Below are positions 13,101-21,724 of a DNA stretch of 64,000 bases, in pieces. The position numbers were made by a program, and so were the translations under genes. Position 1 is the first letter of the stretch; each line of letters begins with the position of its first letter. Source of the stretch: Aporrectodea caliginosa (Eukaryota; Annelida; Clitellata; Crassiclitellata; Lumbricidae); the NCBI GenBank assembly GCA_020284085.1, contig JACEVL010000150.1:2066616-2130615 (forward strand), in the 5' to 3' direction. The notes beneath the pieces were generated by a model that was given only the letters and a program-made list of their open reading frames with translations, did no database searches and was not told the origin of the DNA.

Positions 13101-13373
13101 ATAACTCAGAAGCCATAACGCTTCCATGGTTGAGATTAGCTGGGTATCCACTTGGCGTGAGTTCAAGGCATTCATAGCCTTCTGGCGGCAGATCTCCCTG
13201 GCTTCTATTAATAACTGTCACATCAATAATTGGCCATTTCATGTGAGTTGCCTTCTGAGGAAGATCTTGTAGAAGTTTTTGTTCATCTGGTAATCCAGCC
13301 ACAATAAAGTAATCAATAACTTGTCTCTTGTCTGATGACATCACTTTCTCTTTTTAAATTCAAAATGAAATAT
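1376..13373 (-). CDS. DENND4: DENND4/Crag-like Rab guanine-nucleotide exchange factor, N-terminal part (5 exons)
   Basis: Five minus-strand exons join with consistent phases: 13373-13052, 9847-9658, 6835-6779, 4425-4356 and 1781-1376. They give about 337 residues from the ATG at 13341-13339. Residues ~8-195 form an MABP (MVB12-associated beta-prism) domain with family motifs DYFIVAGL, NLNHGS, ELFLCFRRG, TPYGRSANVNN, PPHAF, KNLNKGM and FLCYKKS. From residue ~203 the DENN module starts (LFRYPSEDLPG, MFCLPLGATIESWP, STFVLTGATGEKVYGAA). Family knowledge: DENND4/Crag proteins are large cytoplasmic factors that activate Rab10 and related Rabs in membrane traffic. The rest of DENN, the PPR-like repeats and the C-terminus must lie left of the window. 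Introns are 2.5-3.2 kb and hold LINE and hAT insertions. The third intron starts with GC. DENND4A, B and C cannot be told apart; invertebrates usually have one gene. Confidence 0.9.
1867..1902. repeat. hairpin in DENND4 intron 4
   Basis: GGATGACAGCCAT and ATGGCTGTCATCC form 13-bp arms around a 10-nt loop. The word AGAAGGAAGGCAACAAGG just before it recurs at about 2049-2066, so this is probably a small repeat element. The remainder of 1903-4355 shows only a CTT-rich tract at 2305-2365. Confidence 0.5.
4356..4425 (-). CDS. DENND4: DENND4-like, coding exon 4 (end of MABP domain)
   Basis: 70 bp reading LGSDIFLCYKKSILKNNSLN and then YEA. The acceptor is TTTGCAG and the donor is GCAG|GTGAGT. FLCYKKS is the last beta strand of the MABP domain in this family. 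The exon starts in phase 0 and ends in phase 1, matching exon 5, which supplies the rest of a Gly codon. Confidence 0.9.
4719..5347 (-). mobile_element. LINE fragment, reverse transcriptase C-terminus (CR1/L2-like)
   Basis: Minus-strand reading gives HISTYVRDILQRSLSAQAAS, SSRIDFGNCIYSGL, then further on YLGSL, CRSLRLADQGVLLVSRT and AWTNLPYKIKV. The order (thumb SRxDxxNxxxxGL, then RSLRxxDQxLLxVxRT, then WxxLPxxIR) is that of CR1/L2-like elements. Stops and frame breaks make it inactive. It lies in DENND4 intron 3. Confidence 0.75.
5305..5355. mobile_element. hAT terminal fragment
   Basis: Read on the minus strand it starts CAGAGGTGGGCAACATACGG followed by CCCGCGGGCC, the typical CAGxGGTGGGCAA plus GGCCCGCGGGCC end of hAT elements. 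No partner end was found nearby, so it is a remnant. Confidence 0.45.
6686..6738. repeat. AATC/AATG short tandem repeat
   Basis: Imperfect AATCAATC then GAATGAATG tract next to DENND4 exon 3 on the downstream (minus) side. Confidence 0.6.
6779..6835 (-). CDS. DENND4: DENND4-like, coding exon 3 (57-bp microexon, GC donor)
   Basis: Nineteen codons reading NEGPPHAFRKIEKNLNKGM, the conserved PPHxF...KNLNxG segment that must sit between exons 2 and 4. The acceptor is GATTTCAG. No GT donor keeps the frame, but the sequence after ATG is GCAAGT, the consensus of GC-AG introns, and using it joins KNLNKGM to LGSDIFLCYKKS in phase 0. A 122-codon ORF on the opposite strand over this place is a shadow. 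Confidence 0.85.
7098..7166. repeat. (TA)n microsatellite
   Basis: About 65 bp of TA dinucleotides with one phase slip. Simple sequence in DENND4 intron 2. Confidence 0.9.
7267..8071. mobile_element. complete non-autonomous hAT element with 8-bp TSD
   Basis: 805 bp flanked by identical ATTCAAAG at 7259-7266 and 8072-8079. The ends are CATAGTTGTTAAAAACGG and the complement of CGTTTTTTTACAACTATG. The subterminal regions are packed with ACGG/AAAAACG words in both orientations. It has no transposase. CA...TG ends plus an 8-bp duplication indicate hAT. Confidence 0.85.
8640..9400 (-). mobile_element. LINE fragment, AP-endonuclease C-terminal part
   Basis: Minus-strand reading gives TGDLNIHLE, FNDLLKRFGQKQHIAEPTHF, GGWLDVVI and RDNCIISEVVIESPVIS: the GDxNxH, QHVxxPTHxxGxxLDLVI and SPxISDHxP signature of CR1/L2-type endonucleases. 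The exact SDH is lost and the reading needs a frameshift near 9310. The part below 8900 is too decayed to place. Confidence 0.7.
9658..9847 (-). CDS. DENND4: DENND4-like, coding exon 2 (MABP domain part 2)
   Basis: 190 bp, acceptor TTTAG, donor AAG|GTAAGT. It completes the split Gly codon and reads VMYAGKDQPKVGC, then TPYGRSANVNN, IYITYVRA and SLAVVDICIILPAK. Both the spacing and the motifs match the middle of the DENND4 MABP domain. It ends in phase 0, which fits the next exon. Confidence 0.9.
9877..10800. other. DENND4 intron 1, nothing recognised
   Basis: Intronic non-coding sequence without recognisable repeats or ORFs supported by domains. Confidence 0.4.
11121..11161. repeat. perfect palindrome, 20-bp arms
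   Basis: CGTAGTTTAAGTTGGTAAAT, one base, then its exact complement. It lies inside the hAT element at 10812-12039. Part of it (taccagcctaaactac) recurs near 11600. Confidence 0.9.
11225..11580. repeat. degenerate ~50-bp tandem repeat
   Basis: About seven or eight units of the form CATCAATCCAACTTCTATTT, AAGCAAAGAATTATTTT, each diverged. The array lies inside the hAT element. Confidence 0.75.
12040..13051. other. DENND4 intron 1 (right part), short tandem repeats only
   Basis: It holds (TAA)n at 12654-12681 and 12840-12857, and a small hairpin ACCTGAGG...CCTCAGGT at about 12806-12831. No gene signal. Confidence 0.5.
13052..13373 (-). CDS. DENND4: DENND4-like, first coding exon (start codon, MABP domain part 1)
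   Basis: The acceptor CATGCAG follows a pyrimidine-rich tract and leaves about 32 nt of 5' UTR before the ATG at 13341-13339. A GTG codon lies directly upstream, but the ATG is the natural start. The protein begins MSSDKRQVIDYFIVAGL and runs through TPSGYPANLNHGS and ELFLCFRRGWNKPP to DLG, typical of the first half of the DENND4 MABP domain. The donor is GG|GTAAGC and the exon ends with two bases of a Gly codon. At least one non-coding 5' exon and the promoter should lie at higher coordinates; I could not locate them. Confidence 0.9.
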
Positions 13374-13576
13374 CTGCATGAAAACGAAATAACAGCAAGA
13401 CAATGACAAGAGAGGTACAATGTATTACTACTATATTTAACAACTGGCATAGAACTGATCCTAAAATTGAAATAAACCATAGATTTCGTGCACCAGCTGG
13501 CATATAGCGAAACCTGCATCATTCACTATGTTAAATGAAGGAATGACAACACAAACATCATTTGTCTAGTTGCAAG

Positions 13577-15120
13577 TAGAGTGACCACATGTCCCGGATT
13601 GCGCGGGACAGTCCCGGAATTGATGAAAATGTCCCGCGTCCCGGACACGTCCTTTCCAGGACAATTAAACGTCCCGGAATGAATTATGAATGGATTTTTC
13701 TTCTATGATTCGATATGTGGAATATGTTACTTTAATTTTCTAATTACTAGATTTTTAAAAATAGCATCAACAAATATGCAGCGCTGCACAAAACTTACAA
13801 ATATGCGTCACAATGTAAACTTATGAAGAAGTATGGCTAACGATGGGATTCTGCAATAGAGGCTAATGCATCTAATCATAATCTCCAAACTTTTAAAACA
13901 CCACTTAAAAGCCTATGCAAGGCACCAGTTTAATCACAAGCGCTGCGGCGAGTCAGAGGGGTTGTCCAAAGGCCTGGCAGTCAGAAAGAGGTCCAAGTAT
14001 GGATTCCAGAGGTTCAGAATAGCTGTTAAGGAGGGTGTCTTTGTTGTTGAGAATTGGAAGATGGAGGATCGGATGAGTTGGGATAGCAATTCTATAAAAT
14101 GTGAGACCAGTTTTAAGTGGAGAGCCCGAGGAATGACAGAGAAGCCTGAGGCAGATGACGGTGGGTAGCTGGCAATGATGGTAGATGAACCGAAAAGTGC
14201 GAATTCCAGAGACGAGATGCAGTGTTGGATATGGCTCTGTTGGAGAAATTGAGATGAGTATTGAGTATTGACAGGGGGTCGAGAAAGACTGAGATAGGAT
14301 GAGGATTAGATAGAGCAGTTTGGCTGGATGGAGAAGAGTTCGTGAAGATAGGCATATTTTGGATGGGAGTATTGTAGGGAGTGATAGGACTTTGAAGTGA
14401 ATTCCCTGTGGGATTTTTAGCCAATGGAGTTAGTTGAGGGTTAGAGTGGTATGATGATGTTTGGGCGCTCTGGTGACAGCTCTTGCTGGTAAGTTTTGGA
14501 TAAGTTACAGACGCTTGAGATGTGTTGATTAGAGGTTGAGGAAAAGGGAATAGCAGTAACCAAGCTTTAAGTGAAGAATGGAGGTAGCAATGGTGAAGGC
14601 AGTTTTGTACATGCAGAGCCTAGGCCTATGTACATCATGTAGACCCCTAAAATATGCCCATGTTTACCATCGCCTAAAACATGGCACCGTAGTGCAGTGC
14701 TCTGCCATTATATAGGCTCTAATTTTGAAAATTATTAAATTACGTCAACATCTGACATTTTACTTCATGAAGTCGAAGGGGATTTTGGTCCAAAATCTTA
14801 CAAATATATATTAGTTGAGGCGTTGCGTATGTACAGCTCACTTCCCACTGAGCCCAGCTCATAATTGCATTTGACTTTTGATTGGAAATACTGTGGTGTC
14901 CCAGCAGTCGGACCGTAGGTACAAGCAAAGCAGGCAGTTACGTGGGGCGCCAAAATCTAGTGGGTGCTAGTATTAGTATGTGCTTTAACAGTTTTATTTT
15001 TATCTCTTTTAGCCATTTTTTCAATTAGAGGGCGCCAAACGTACGCCTTGCCTGGGGCGCCATATGGGAGAGGGCCGGCTCTGGGTCTCGGAATGGCAGA
15101 AAAGAAATGTGGTCACCCTA
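13577..15120. mobile_element. hAT element with near-identical 8-bp TSD, carrying a LINE insertion
   Basis: The ends are TAGAGTGACCACATGTCCCG and the complement of TAGGGTGACCACATTTC. Flanks are GTTGCAAG (13569-13576) and GTTTCAAG (15121-15128), one mismatch. The CCCGG-rich subterminal region is typical of this hAT group. A LINE 3' fragment fills 13866-14600, so the original element was about 0.8 kb. It sits just upstream of the DENND4 5' coding exon. Confidence 0.75.
13866..14600 (-). mobile_element. LINE 3'-end fragment, family with ATTACG-type tail, copy 1
   Basis: Closely similar to 19000-19760. Minus-strand reading gives ASRLWNSHFSVHLPSLP, equivalent to APRLWNDLPPEFR in the other copy, followed by a 3' UTR with GCGCTTGTGATTAAACTGGT. 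The 3' end, at the left, runs into ATTATGATTAGATG, a decayed hexanucleotide tail. Confidence 0.7.
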
Positions 15121-15559
15121 GTTTCAAGCCATCTTTTTTCAGCATTTAAATCAACAATATAAACTCTGACTAAAACAAACCATATTTCTAAAAGTAACTT
15201 TGCCATATTCCAACAGTAATTGTTGTAATTAATTAGTTTAAAATGACAAAAGGTGTGAAGATAGCACTTTGCCATATTTGGGCCCTTTTGGGGCCCATAA
15301 CAGACGGGGTCCATAACAGACATAACAGATGGAAGCTGTTTGAGATGTTCTGGTGATTACCTACACGAATAACTCATGAGAGGGAGCAGAGTTGTCTAAG
15401 GTTCAGTTAGTCATGTTGGTTCAGAAATTGTGGGGAAATCTGGCAGCTTGGGTCGGTAAAGAAGGCTGTAAAATAGATAATTTAGGCTAATGCTTAAATC
15501 AGCTATAAACAAATTCTAATTGATGACCTCTCAGCTGACTCACTTAACAATGCTTCTTA

Positions 15560-15720
15560 CAGGTTTTGAAAACTTTATTTATTTAGTATATTACGATCTA
15601 GTTGACCTAATTTTCTTCTAATTATTGTTTTCTTTGTACATAAATTATTTCTGACTTTGTATGTAAAGCGCTGAGCATTTGCTTGCATTCAATAAAGAAC
15701 ATTCTTACTTACTTACTTCT
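15560..15720 (+). mobile_element. retroposon 3' end with CTTA tail
   Basis: GTAAAGCGCTGAGCATTTGC then CAATAAAGAACATTCTTACTTACTTACTT. The AATAAA plus a short tandem tail looks like a LINE or SINE 3' end; the family was not identified. The rest of 15129-16410 shows nothing recognisable. Confidence 0.35.
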
Positions 15721-16675
15721 TAAATCATTTGCTAATTTAACTTAACACTAACTTCTAGCAATGCAATGTAATGAATCAATGTAATTGGTAGTATTTGGAT
15801 GGGTCAGAAAAATATTTCGTAAAGCTGGGTCAGATTGAGCAGGATTCAGTGCTGATAGGTTGAGTTGGGTCATACAAAAATTGACTCATTGACAACACTT
15901 ATATGGAGCATAAAATCCTTATGCAACACAACTTACCTTATACTTAAAGTTACAAATTATGTGAAAAAATCACTCCATGTTTGGTCATTTTAGGGCAACT
16001 TACAACAACCGATAAAAGCAGGTCAAGATTTTCTGGACCAAAAAGGCCATTGTATGGACATGCTGGTCTTTTATAAATTTACCAAACTGAACGTGGAACA
16101 CATATACCAAAGGTTTATGTGGGTCATTTAAAATGTTTATGGGCATGCTAGCAGGCTGTTAGTTTCTTTAGCATTCTTAGGAATTGGGTGAATCTGTATC
16201 TGTGACGTGTTCGACATTGACGAATCTCTAAATAGCTAGAATGTCCATGCAAGGGTAAATATGTGACCCATATAAAGTCCATGTTGGACTGTTGGTCTTA
16301 CACAACATTTATGGGTGAATCTGTGTCTGAATCAGTTCATGGCTCAAGATTCCGGCATTATCTGCGTGTGGCTTGTACGGGATTTTAGTGAATCTGTACA
16401 TGACTGTACATATGAGGCCAGAGCTTCTCATTTGAAGCGATCGATCGATCAATCTCCTTGGTCGATCGCCTAGCAAAGGTCTGGTCGATTGGTAAATCGA
16501 TCGCGCTCGATCAGCTAGACTCCAAGAGGAACCTGGAGCCAGACCATTATTTTATTTATCTAATTTACATTTATTGTGAAAGTTCAGGCTAGGATAGATA
16601 CAACATTGCAACGACAAACAGAGGAGGCTTATTGATGGTTAATAACTTAATAAGACTTAGTGTTGCTTATTCATT

Positions 16676-16745
16676 TCATTTCATTTATTTCAGATATTTA
16701 TATAGCGCCTCTTCAAGATTATATACTCTAGCAGTTAATGGACAA
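16676..16745 (-). mobile_element. 3'-tail remnant of the SINE-A / LINE family
   Basis: ATTTCAGATATTTATATAGCGCCTCTTCAAGA matches the reverse complement of the common SINE-A 3' tail (CTTGAAGGGGCGCTATATAA). Confidence 0.6.
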
Positions 16746-16794
16746 CCATGTAATATTCAGCTATACGAATACGGTAAACAAAATACGCTGTATA

Positions 16795-17503
16795 CAGGAC
16801 CGTAGCAAGCTATAATTGCTGCGCCCTGTGCCAAGCCTGAATCTAGCGCCCCCACCCCAAGACCAACTTAACCAATAACAACCAAATTTGTTATCTCACA
16901 TATAATATATTGTACTGTATTGTATTTGTTAATTTATATAGCGCCGCTCACAGCAGTGGAACTTTGAACTTATAGAACTTTATCTTTTAAAGAAATAAAA
17001 ACGAAGTGCCTGTGTTTCTATTCCATTATAGTCTTTATAGACCGTTAGCTGAGTAACTTTGTTCAAATTCACAAACACATACATTTTAGTCACTTTAAAG
17101 TCGAAAATTCAGATTAATTTTGTGTGCTCTTGATGATGCAAAATCATCAATAATGTTGTCATAATTAAGAGAATTGGCTATAAATTGATCTTAAATAGTT
17201 TTTCACAATTTTCATTTTGCTGCAACTTCTTTCACATGACGGAACTGTTGCTGGAATTGTCAAAAATATGCAAAGTGCGATTTCAATGTTGGGATAAATG
17301 TCTGTCAGTGAGTTAGTATAGAGATCTATTAATATTATATATACTCTTTATTTGTTGTTATTTAATTTTATTACATTTATTTCATTTATGATGAATATTT
17401 CATATTTCAGGATAAGGTAATTAGTTTAATAATTGAATCATTCCGTCTCAAAATTTGCGCCCCTCGCCACGGCTCCGCTGGCACATGCCTCGCTACGGCC
17501 CTG
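16795..17503. mobile_element. nested non-autonomous hAT element with 8-bp TSD
   Basis: The ends are CAGGACCGTAGCAAGC and the complement of CAGGGCCGTAGCGAGG, flanked by GCTGTATA at 16787-16794 and 17504-17511. The CAGGGCCGTAGC end is a common hAT terminus. 709 bp, no transposase. It inserted into the element at 16419-17605 and is therefore younger. Confidence 0.85.
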
Positions 17504-17613
17504 GCTGTATACGAAAGGTCCCAAGGTCGACGGCGAATCGATCGCCAACTCAATTTAGCGCGATCGATTTTCAAATCACCTTATATTTGCAAATGAGAAG
17601 CTCTGTATGAGGC

Positions 17614-18465
17614 TCGTATGGGACCCAATATGATCCACATAGGTACTATAAAAAGATTTTGGGAATGCAGTCATGATCTATGCTTTTAGAATTATGAATT
17701 TAGCAAATATTTATTTTGATTCTGTGGCTATCTTCAGTAATTTGGCGTATCTCCAGCTATCTGCAACATGTATTTTTGCATTTTCCTGATTTTTTAAAAT
17801 ATAGAAATTCATATGAATCTTTATTTAGTTGTGTTTTTGTGTAGGTTGGACATAATCCATCTCCAACATACAAATCACTTTCCGTAATAGAGATTTTCGG
17901 AAAAATTTCAGTAACGCTTCTCTAGATGGCACCACAAAACTCGGAACAGAACTAATATGAATCTACATTTGTACTTGCATCTGTCGCTGTGTTACTGTCC
18001 GTCTTTTTGGGTATCATTTTATGAATCACAGCCTACCAATCTTGCGCCCATATCAGTCTATAATAAAAATTATCGCTTATGAAAATTCATCCGCGTACCA
18101 CTTGCACATCAAAGTCAACTAACGAACCAATTTAACTTAATAGGCCTAGTTATGTATATGGCTAAATTTGTCGTTGAGCCCGCTCTTTTTATAACAAATG
18201 CAATTGTAAATATTTAAAGGTAAAACTCTATTATCTCTATCATCGCCATTACTTTACCTCTGTCATTACCACTAAGCCATTTTAAATTTAGTTGTTAATA
18301 ATAAGTGCCACACCCAGTTAATCGAAATTCCACGATGCTTTCGAGAACCACCATGATTCTATCCTGGCCGCGGCTGTGTTTATCAACAACATAGAGACGA
18401 GTACCAGATTAATGATAGGCTAATGTAACCTCTCTATGGTTAACAGCGAAATCTTACACTGTGTT
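17614..18465. other. intergenic, nothing recognised
   Basis: Non-coding AT-rich sequence between the two divergent host genes, with no clear repeat or ORF. Confidence 0.4.
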
Positions 18466-18469
18466 ATCA

Positions 18470-18985
18470 AAGTTCGTCCTTCCGTTTGTTTGTTTGTATG
18501 TGTGTTTGTTTGTCCATCCTACTAAAGGCTCCGAAAGGGAACGCTTTAGCGATTTGAAAATTTTTACAAAACATTCTTACGGGAATTGTAGGTAAACGCG
18601 ACTATTTTAGACTCGCAATTTACTTTAAATACCGAAATATGGACATTTAAAATTTCGAAGTGGTGGCTCACCTTGTCACCTTGTGCCGTCGATTCGCTGA
18701 ATCCTAGCGACCGTCATAGTCAGCCTTCTCCATGCGTTCCGATCTCTCGTCGCCTCTCTCAGTTCCGGAAGGCCTCATTGTCTCATGTATCTCCTCCATC
18801 CATCTCTTTCTTGGTCGTCCTCTTCTTCGCCTTCCCTCCCTACACGCCAGCATCATCTCCTTTTCCATGCCGTCCGTACGCATCACATGGCCAAAATACA
18901 TCGTTTTCTGTCAGTGGTGGCTACGGTTGCAAATTACGCCGCCATTTCAGATTTGTCATAGCGCCATTACGGCACACGGACTCAT
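18470..18985 (+). mobile_element. Helitron-like repeat, copy 1, split by a LINE
   Basis: 18470-18668 and 18913-18985 together match 32695-32960: TTCGTCCTTCCGTTTGTTTG, AACGCTTTAGCG, AACGCGACTATTTT, TTTCGAAG and AAATTACGCCGCCAT. The start resembles Helitron 5' ends (clearer in copy 2, CTATACTATATTGTTCAAAG). The class is inference; the two-copy homology is direct. Confidence 0.5.
18669..18912 (-). mobile_element. 5'-truncated LINE insertion (RTE-like C-terminus) with 10-bp TSD
   Basis: Flanked by AGTGGTGGCT at 18659-18668 and 18913-18922. Minus-strand reading gives YFGHVMRTDG, GRRRRGRPRKRWMEEI and ADYDGR, the C-terminal GHxxRxxxxR...GRPRKRW motif shared with the LINE at 61825-62800. The 3' end is ACAAGGTGACAAGGTG, a short tandem tail as in RTE-type elements. 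Confidence 0.8.
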
Positions 18986-18999
18986 CGTAATCGTAATCG

Positions 19000-19760
19000 T
19001 AATCGTAATCTCCAAACTTCTAAAGCGCCACTCGAAAGCCAAGCGCAGGGCACCAGCTTATTCACGAGCGCTGCGTCTAGTCAGAGGGGTTGTCCAAAAG
19101 AGTAGTCCGAGTCCGGTCCGAGTCCGGTTTCCAGAGGATCAGAGAGGGCACAGCAGATGTTAAGGCGGGTGTCTTTTAGGTCGAGGATTGGAAGGTACAG
19201 GATCAGAAGAGTCAGGATAAGAGTTCTTGAAAAGGAGAGACTTTAGTTTCGAGTGGAAAGCCTTAAGGGTGATGGATAGAGGAGCCTGAGGCAGATGATG
19301 GTGGATGATTGGCGATGATGGTGGAGGAACCGAAAAAGTGCGGAATTCAGGAGGTAGATCGTTCCAGAGACGCGGTGCAGTGTACGTTGGATATTGCTCG
19401 GTTAGAGAACTTGAGATGAGTTGTGGCCGGGGGTCTAGAAAGAGTGAGAACGGAGGATGATCGGGTAGAACGGGTTGGCTGGATGGTGAAGAGTTCGCGG
19501 AGATATCTGGGCTGGGAGTGTTGTAGGGAGTTGTAGGTTAGCGAGAGGACCTTGAAGTGAATTCGCTCTGGGATTTTTAACCAATGGAGTGATTTGAGGA
19601 TGGGAGTGATGTGATGATGCTTGGGCGTTCTGGTGACGGCTCTGGCTAGTGAGTTTTGGATGAGCTGCAGACGCTTTAGTTGTGTGGCTTCAAGGTTGAG
19701 AAAGAGGGAATTACAATATTATAGTCGAGCTTTGAGTGGGCGTCGAGAGCCAATGCGGGC
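19000..19760 (-). mobile_element. LINE 3'-end fragment, family with ATTACG-type tail, copy 2
   Basis: Minus-strand reading gives LKSLHWLKIPERIHFKVLSL, TAPRLWNDLPPEFR and LKAFHSKLKSLLFKN: the C-terminus of a CR1/L2-like reverse transcriptase ORF. The 3' UTR contains GAGCGCT and GGTGCCCTGCGCTTGGC and ends in (GATTAC)n at 18988-19012. Other copies or scraps: 13866-14600, 44640-44890, 50100-50240, 51780-52040. Confidence 0.8.
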
Positions 19761-20059
19761 CCCAGGGCAGACATCCGTTAGGGCCCTCGTTTTTCAGTTT
19801 TATCATTAAGCCCAAGTCTGATGCAAGCCTGTAAAAGGCCATCAAAAATACATTTAATGAATTATAATAAGTGTAATAATAATAATGATAATACTAATAG
19901 TAAATGTGAAAATCAAGTTATGGTTTAAAAGGTCCATCTCTGGCTCTAATCATAAAGAATTTACAGAAATATGAAATGTGATTTTGTGAATGTGATAAAT
20001 GATATTTAAATTAAATTTATCGCATTATGATATCCAATTTCAATAGGTGAGGATATGAC
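19761..20059. other. intergenic, nothing recognised
   Basis: It contains one GGGCCCCAGGGCAG word that also occurs at 21333-21346. AT-rich otherwise. Confidence 0.35.
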
Positions 20060-20965
20060 AGTTGCTGCTTTGCATTGTCTACATGGACTATAAACAACTT
20101 GATCTGTACCATGATTATCTCCACTTCTATACTACTAGTAGATCTCTCCTTGTTGGCTTACCCAAGGTTCGTCTGTCTCCTCTTCAGTCCGTACTAAATG
20201 CTGCTGCCAGACTTATAGCTCGCCTCCCTCGATTCTCTCACATCTCTACATTTATGGCTGAACAACGTCATTGGCTACCTCTCTCTGTGCGCATCCAATA
20301 AGCCGTTTCACCATCTCGTGCGCGCATGCGCATTGGGTCGCTACAATAGAGACCTGAAAACCCATAGACATTATGGATTATATAAAAACATTGTAAACCC
20401 GTAGCGCGCGAGTCTTTGAGTTTGCGAACCATTGACAGCTAAAATCAATCAATGGTTCGCAAACTCAAAGACTCGCGCGCTACGGGTTTACAATGTTTTT
20501 ATACCTACTCCATAATGTCTCTTTTAGTTTCGAGTCTCTATTGTAGCAACCCAATGCGCATGCGCACACGAGATGGTGAAACGGCTTATTTAAAGTTCTT
20601 ATGCTCATGCTCAAATCTCATCTGGGTCTTGCTTCTAAATATCTTTGTCACAAAATTCTCCACCCCCTCTCTGCCACGTCAAAGCGTCCTCTCAGATCCT
20701 CTGACCGGCTTGACCTTTTTGTTCCCCGTGTTAGGACCACAATGGATCAATCCAGATAATTTGTGTCTATAGGTCCCTCTCTATGGAATGGACTTCCTCC
20801 TTCTCAACGCTCTACAATACTCTCTGGTAGCATCTCTTCCTCTTTCTCTCTCCTTAAAACCTTCCTTTTTCCTCGGAGTACCTCGCACTATAGGAGCGCT
20901 TCTGAAAGGCTTATGCTATGAGAAATGCTTTATAAATGATCAAATACAATACAATATAATAGTAG
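20060..20965 (+). mobile_element. LINE fragment (CR1/L2-like) split by a foldback element
   Basis: Left part to 20298: GLPKVRLSPLQSVLNAAARL, FSHISTFMAEQRHWLPLSVR. Right part from 20589: MLMLKSHLGLASKYLCHKIL, RPLRSSDRLDLFVPRVRTT, GPSLWNGLPPSQRS, SLLKTFLF. This is the usual thumb-to-C-terminus order of L2/CR1 elements. The 3' end reads TTTATAAATGATCAAATACAATACAATA, a tail shared with SINEs at 39440 and 39670. Confidence 0.85.
20299..20588. mobile_element. foldback (long inverted repeat) MITE inserted in the LINE
   Basis: Two arms of about 140 bp, nearly exact complements around a short spacer near 20445-20452. Outer arm: TAAGCCGTTTCACCATCTCG. Inner arm: GACTCGCGCGCTACGGG / GAGTTTGCGAACCATT. 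The outer complementarity runs over 20297-20590. A TA on each side may be the target duplication, which would suit Tc1/mariner-like transposition. No coding capacity. Confidence 0.85.
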
Positions 20966-21289
20966 CTTGATTTGCTGCATCATTCGCATTTGATGAAATT
21001 GAAAATGGAAGGCTTTAATTGAAGGAGTGCCTGTCTCTAGTTAGCATTCCTGGCTTCACTGATCTTTCCTTCCTTTATGGAGCTCCTGATTTCTGATGGT
21101 AATTCATCTTCTAATTCGTTATCAACTTATAAATATAATATCAATTATTGGTAATTTGGCATCAATTATTTATTAGGATAAATTACATCCAGCTGTAAGT
21201 TAAAGTATTATTTATTTTGATAACTCAAATTTAAATTAATAAATTTACATCCAGTACAACCCACAGGTTTGTTCAGTTTGAACAAAGTT

Positions 21290-21515
21290 TTATACATTTC
21301 CGGGCACCTGTTAGGGGCCCCTGCCATGGCTCCGGGCCCCAGGGCAGCAACCCCACCTGACCCCCTCTCATCGGCCCTGCACGGACTCCTAAACAGAGCA
21401 TTCGCAAGGCATTTCGGGATTTCTCCGACAAGCCAAATACGTCATCTAGGCCTACCTACACTGGTAAGAGCTGCGTATGTTGCGTACAGAGAGCGTTACA
21501 ATCTAAGGCGTTAGT
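21290..21515. repeat. dispersed repeat, copy 1
   Basis: TTCTCCGACAAGCCAA and ACTGGTAAGAGCTGC...ATGTTGCGT recur at 32980-33050 in the same order. Family unknown. It is preceded by GGGCCCCAGGGCAG. Confidence 0.5.
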
Positions 21516-21724
21516 AGTGATTGAACGTAGGAAATTGTGCTGGGGCTGAAAGCTTTGTAGCTAAAACAGAACATTCATTTTAGTCTGAATTCAACAGAAG
21601 CAACTGATGAATTAGGACCGAGGAGCTTTGTTCGTTGTGGGACACATAGCACTAGTGCATTACGCCAACTAGGAGTTTTGGATGTGAAGCAGTATAATAA
21701 CAGTATAAATAATAAACCTACTGT

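Larger units (their letters stand above)
16419..17605. mobile_element. complete hAT element with perfect 8-bp TSD, containing a second hAT
   Basis: 16-bp perfect inverted ends CAGAGCTTCTCATTTG at 16419-16434 and 17590-17605, flanked by TATGAGGC at 16411-16418 and 17606-17613. CGATCGAT clusters next to both ends are probable transposase binding repeats. Removing the inner element (16795-17503) leaves about 470 bp. It also holds a SINE tail remnant at 16676-16745. No transposase. Confidence 0.9.

Noticed and set aside
14620..15082. Possible additional hAT (CAGAGCCTAGG to GGCCGGCTCTG) inside 13577-15120
   Set aside because: The right part resembles a hAT end, but the flanking 8-bp words (TGTACATG and GGTCTCGG) do not match.
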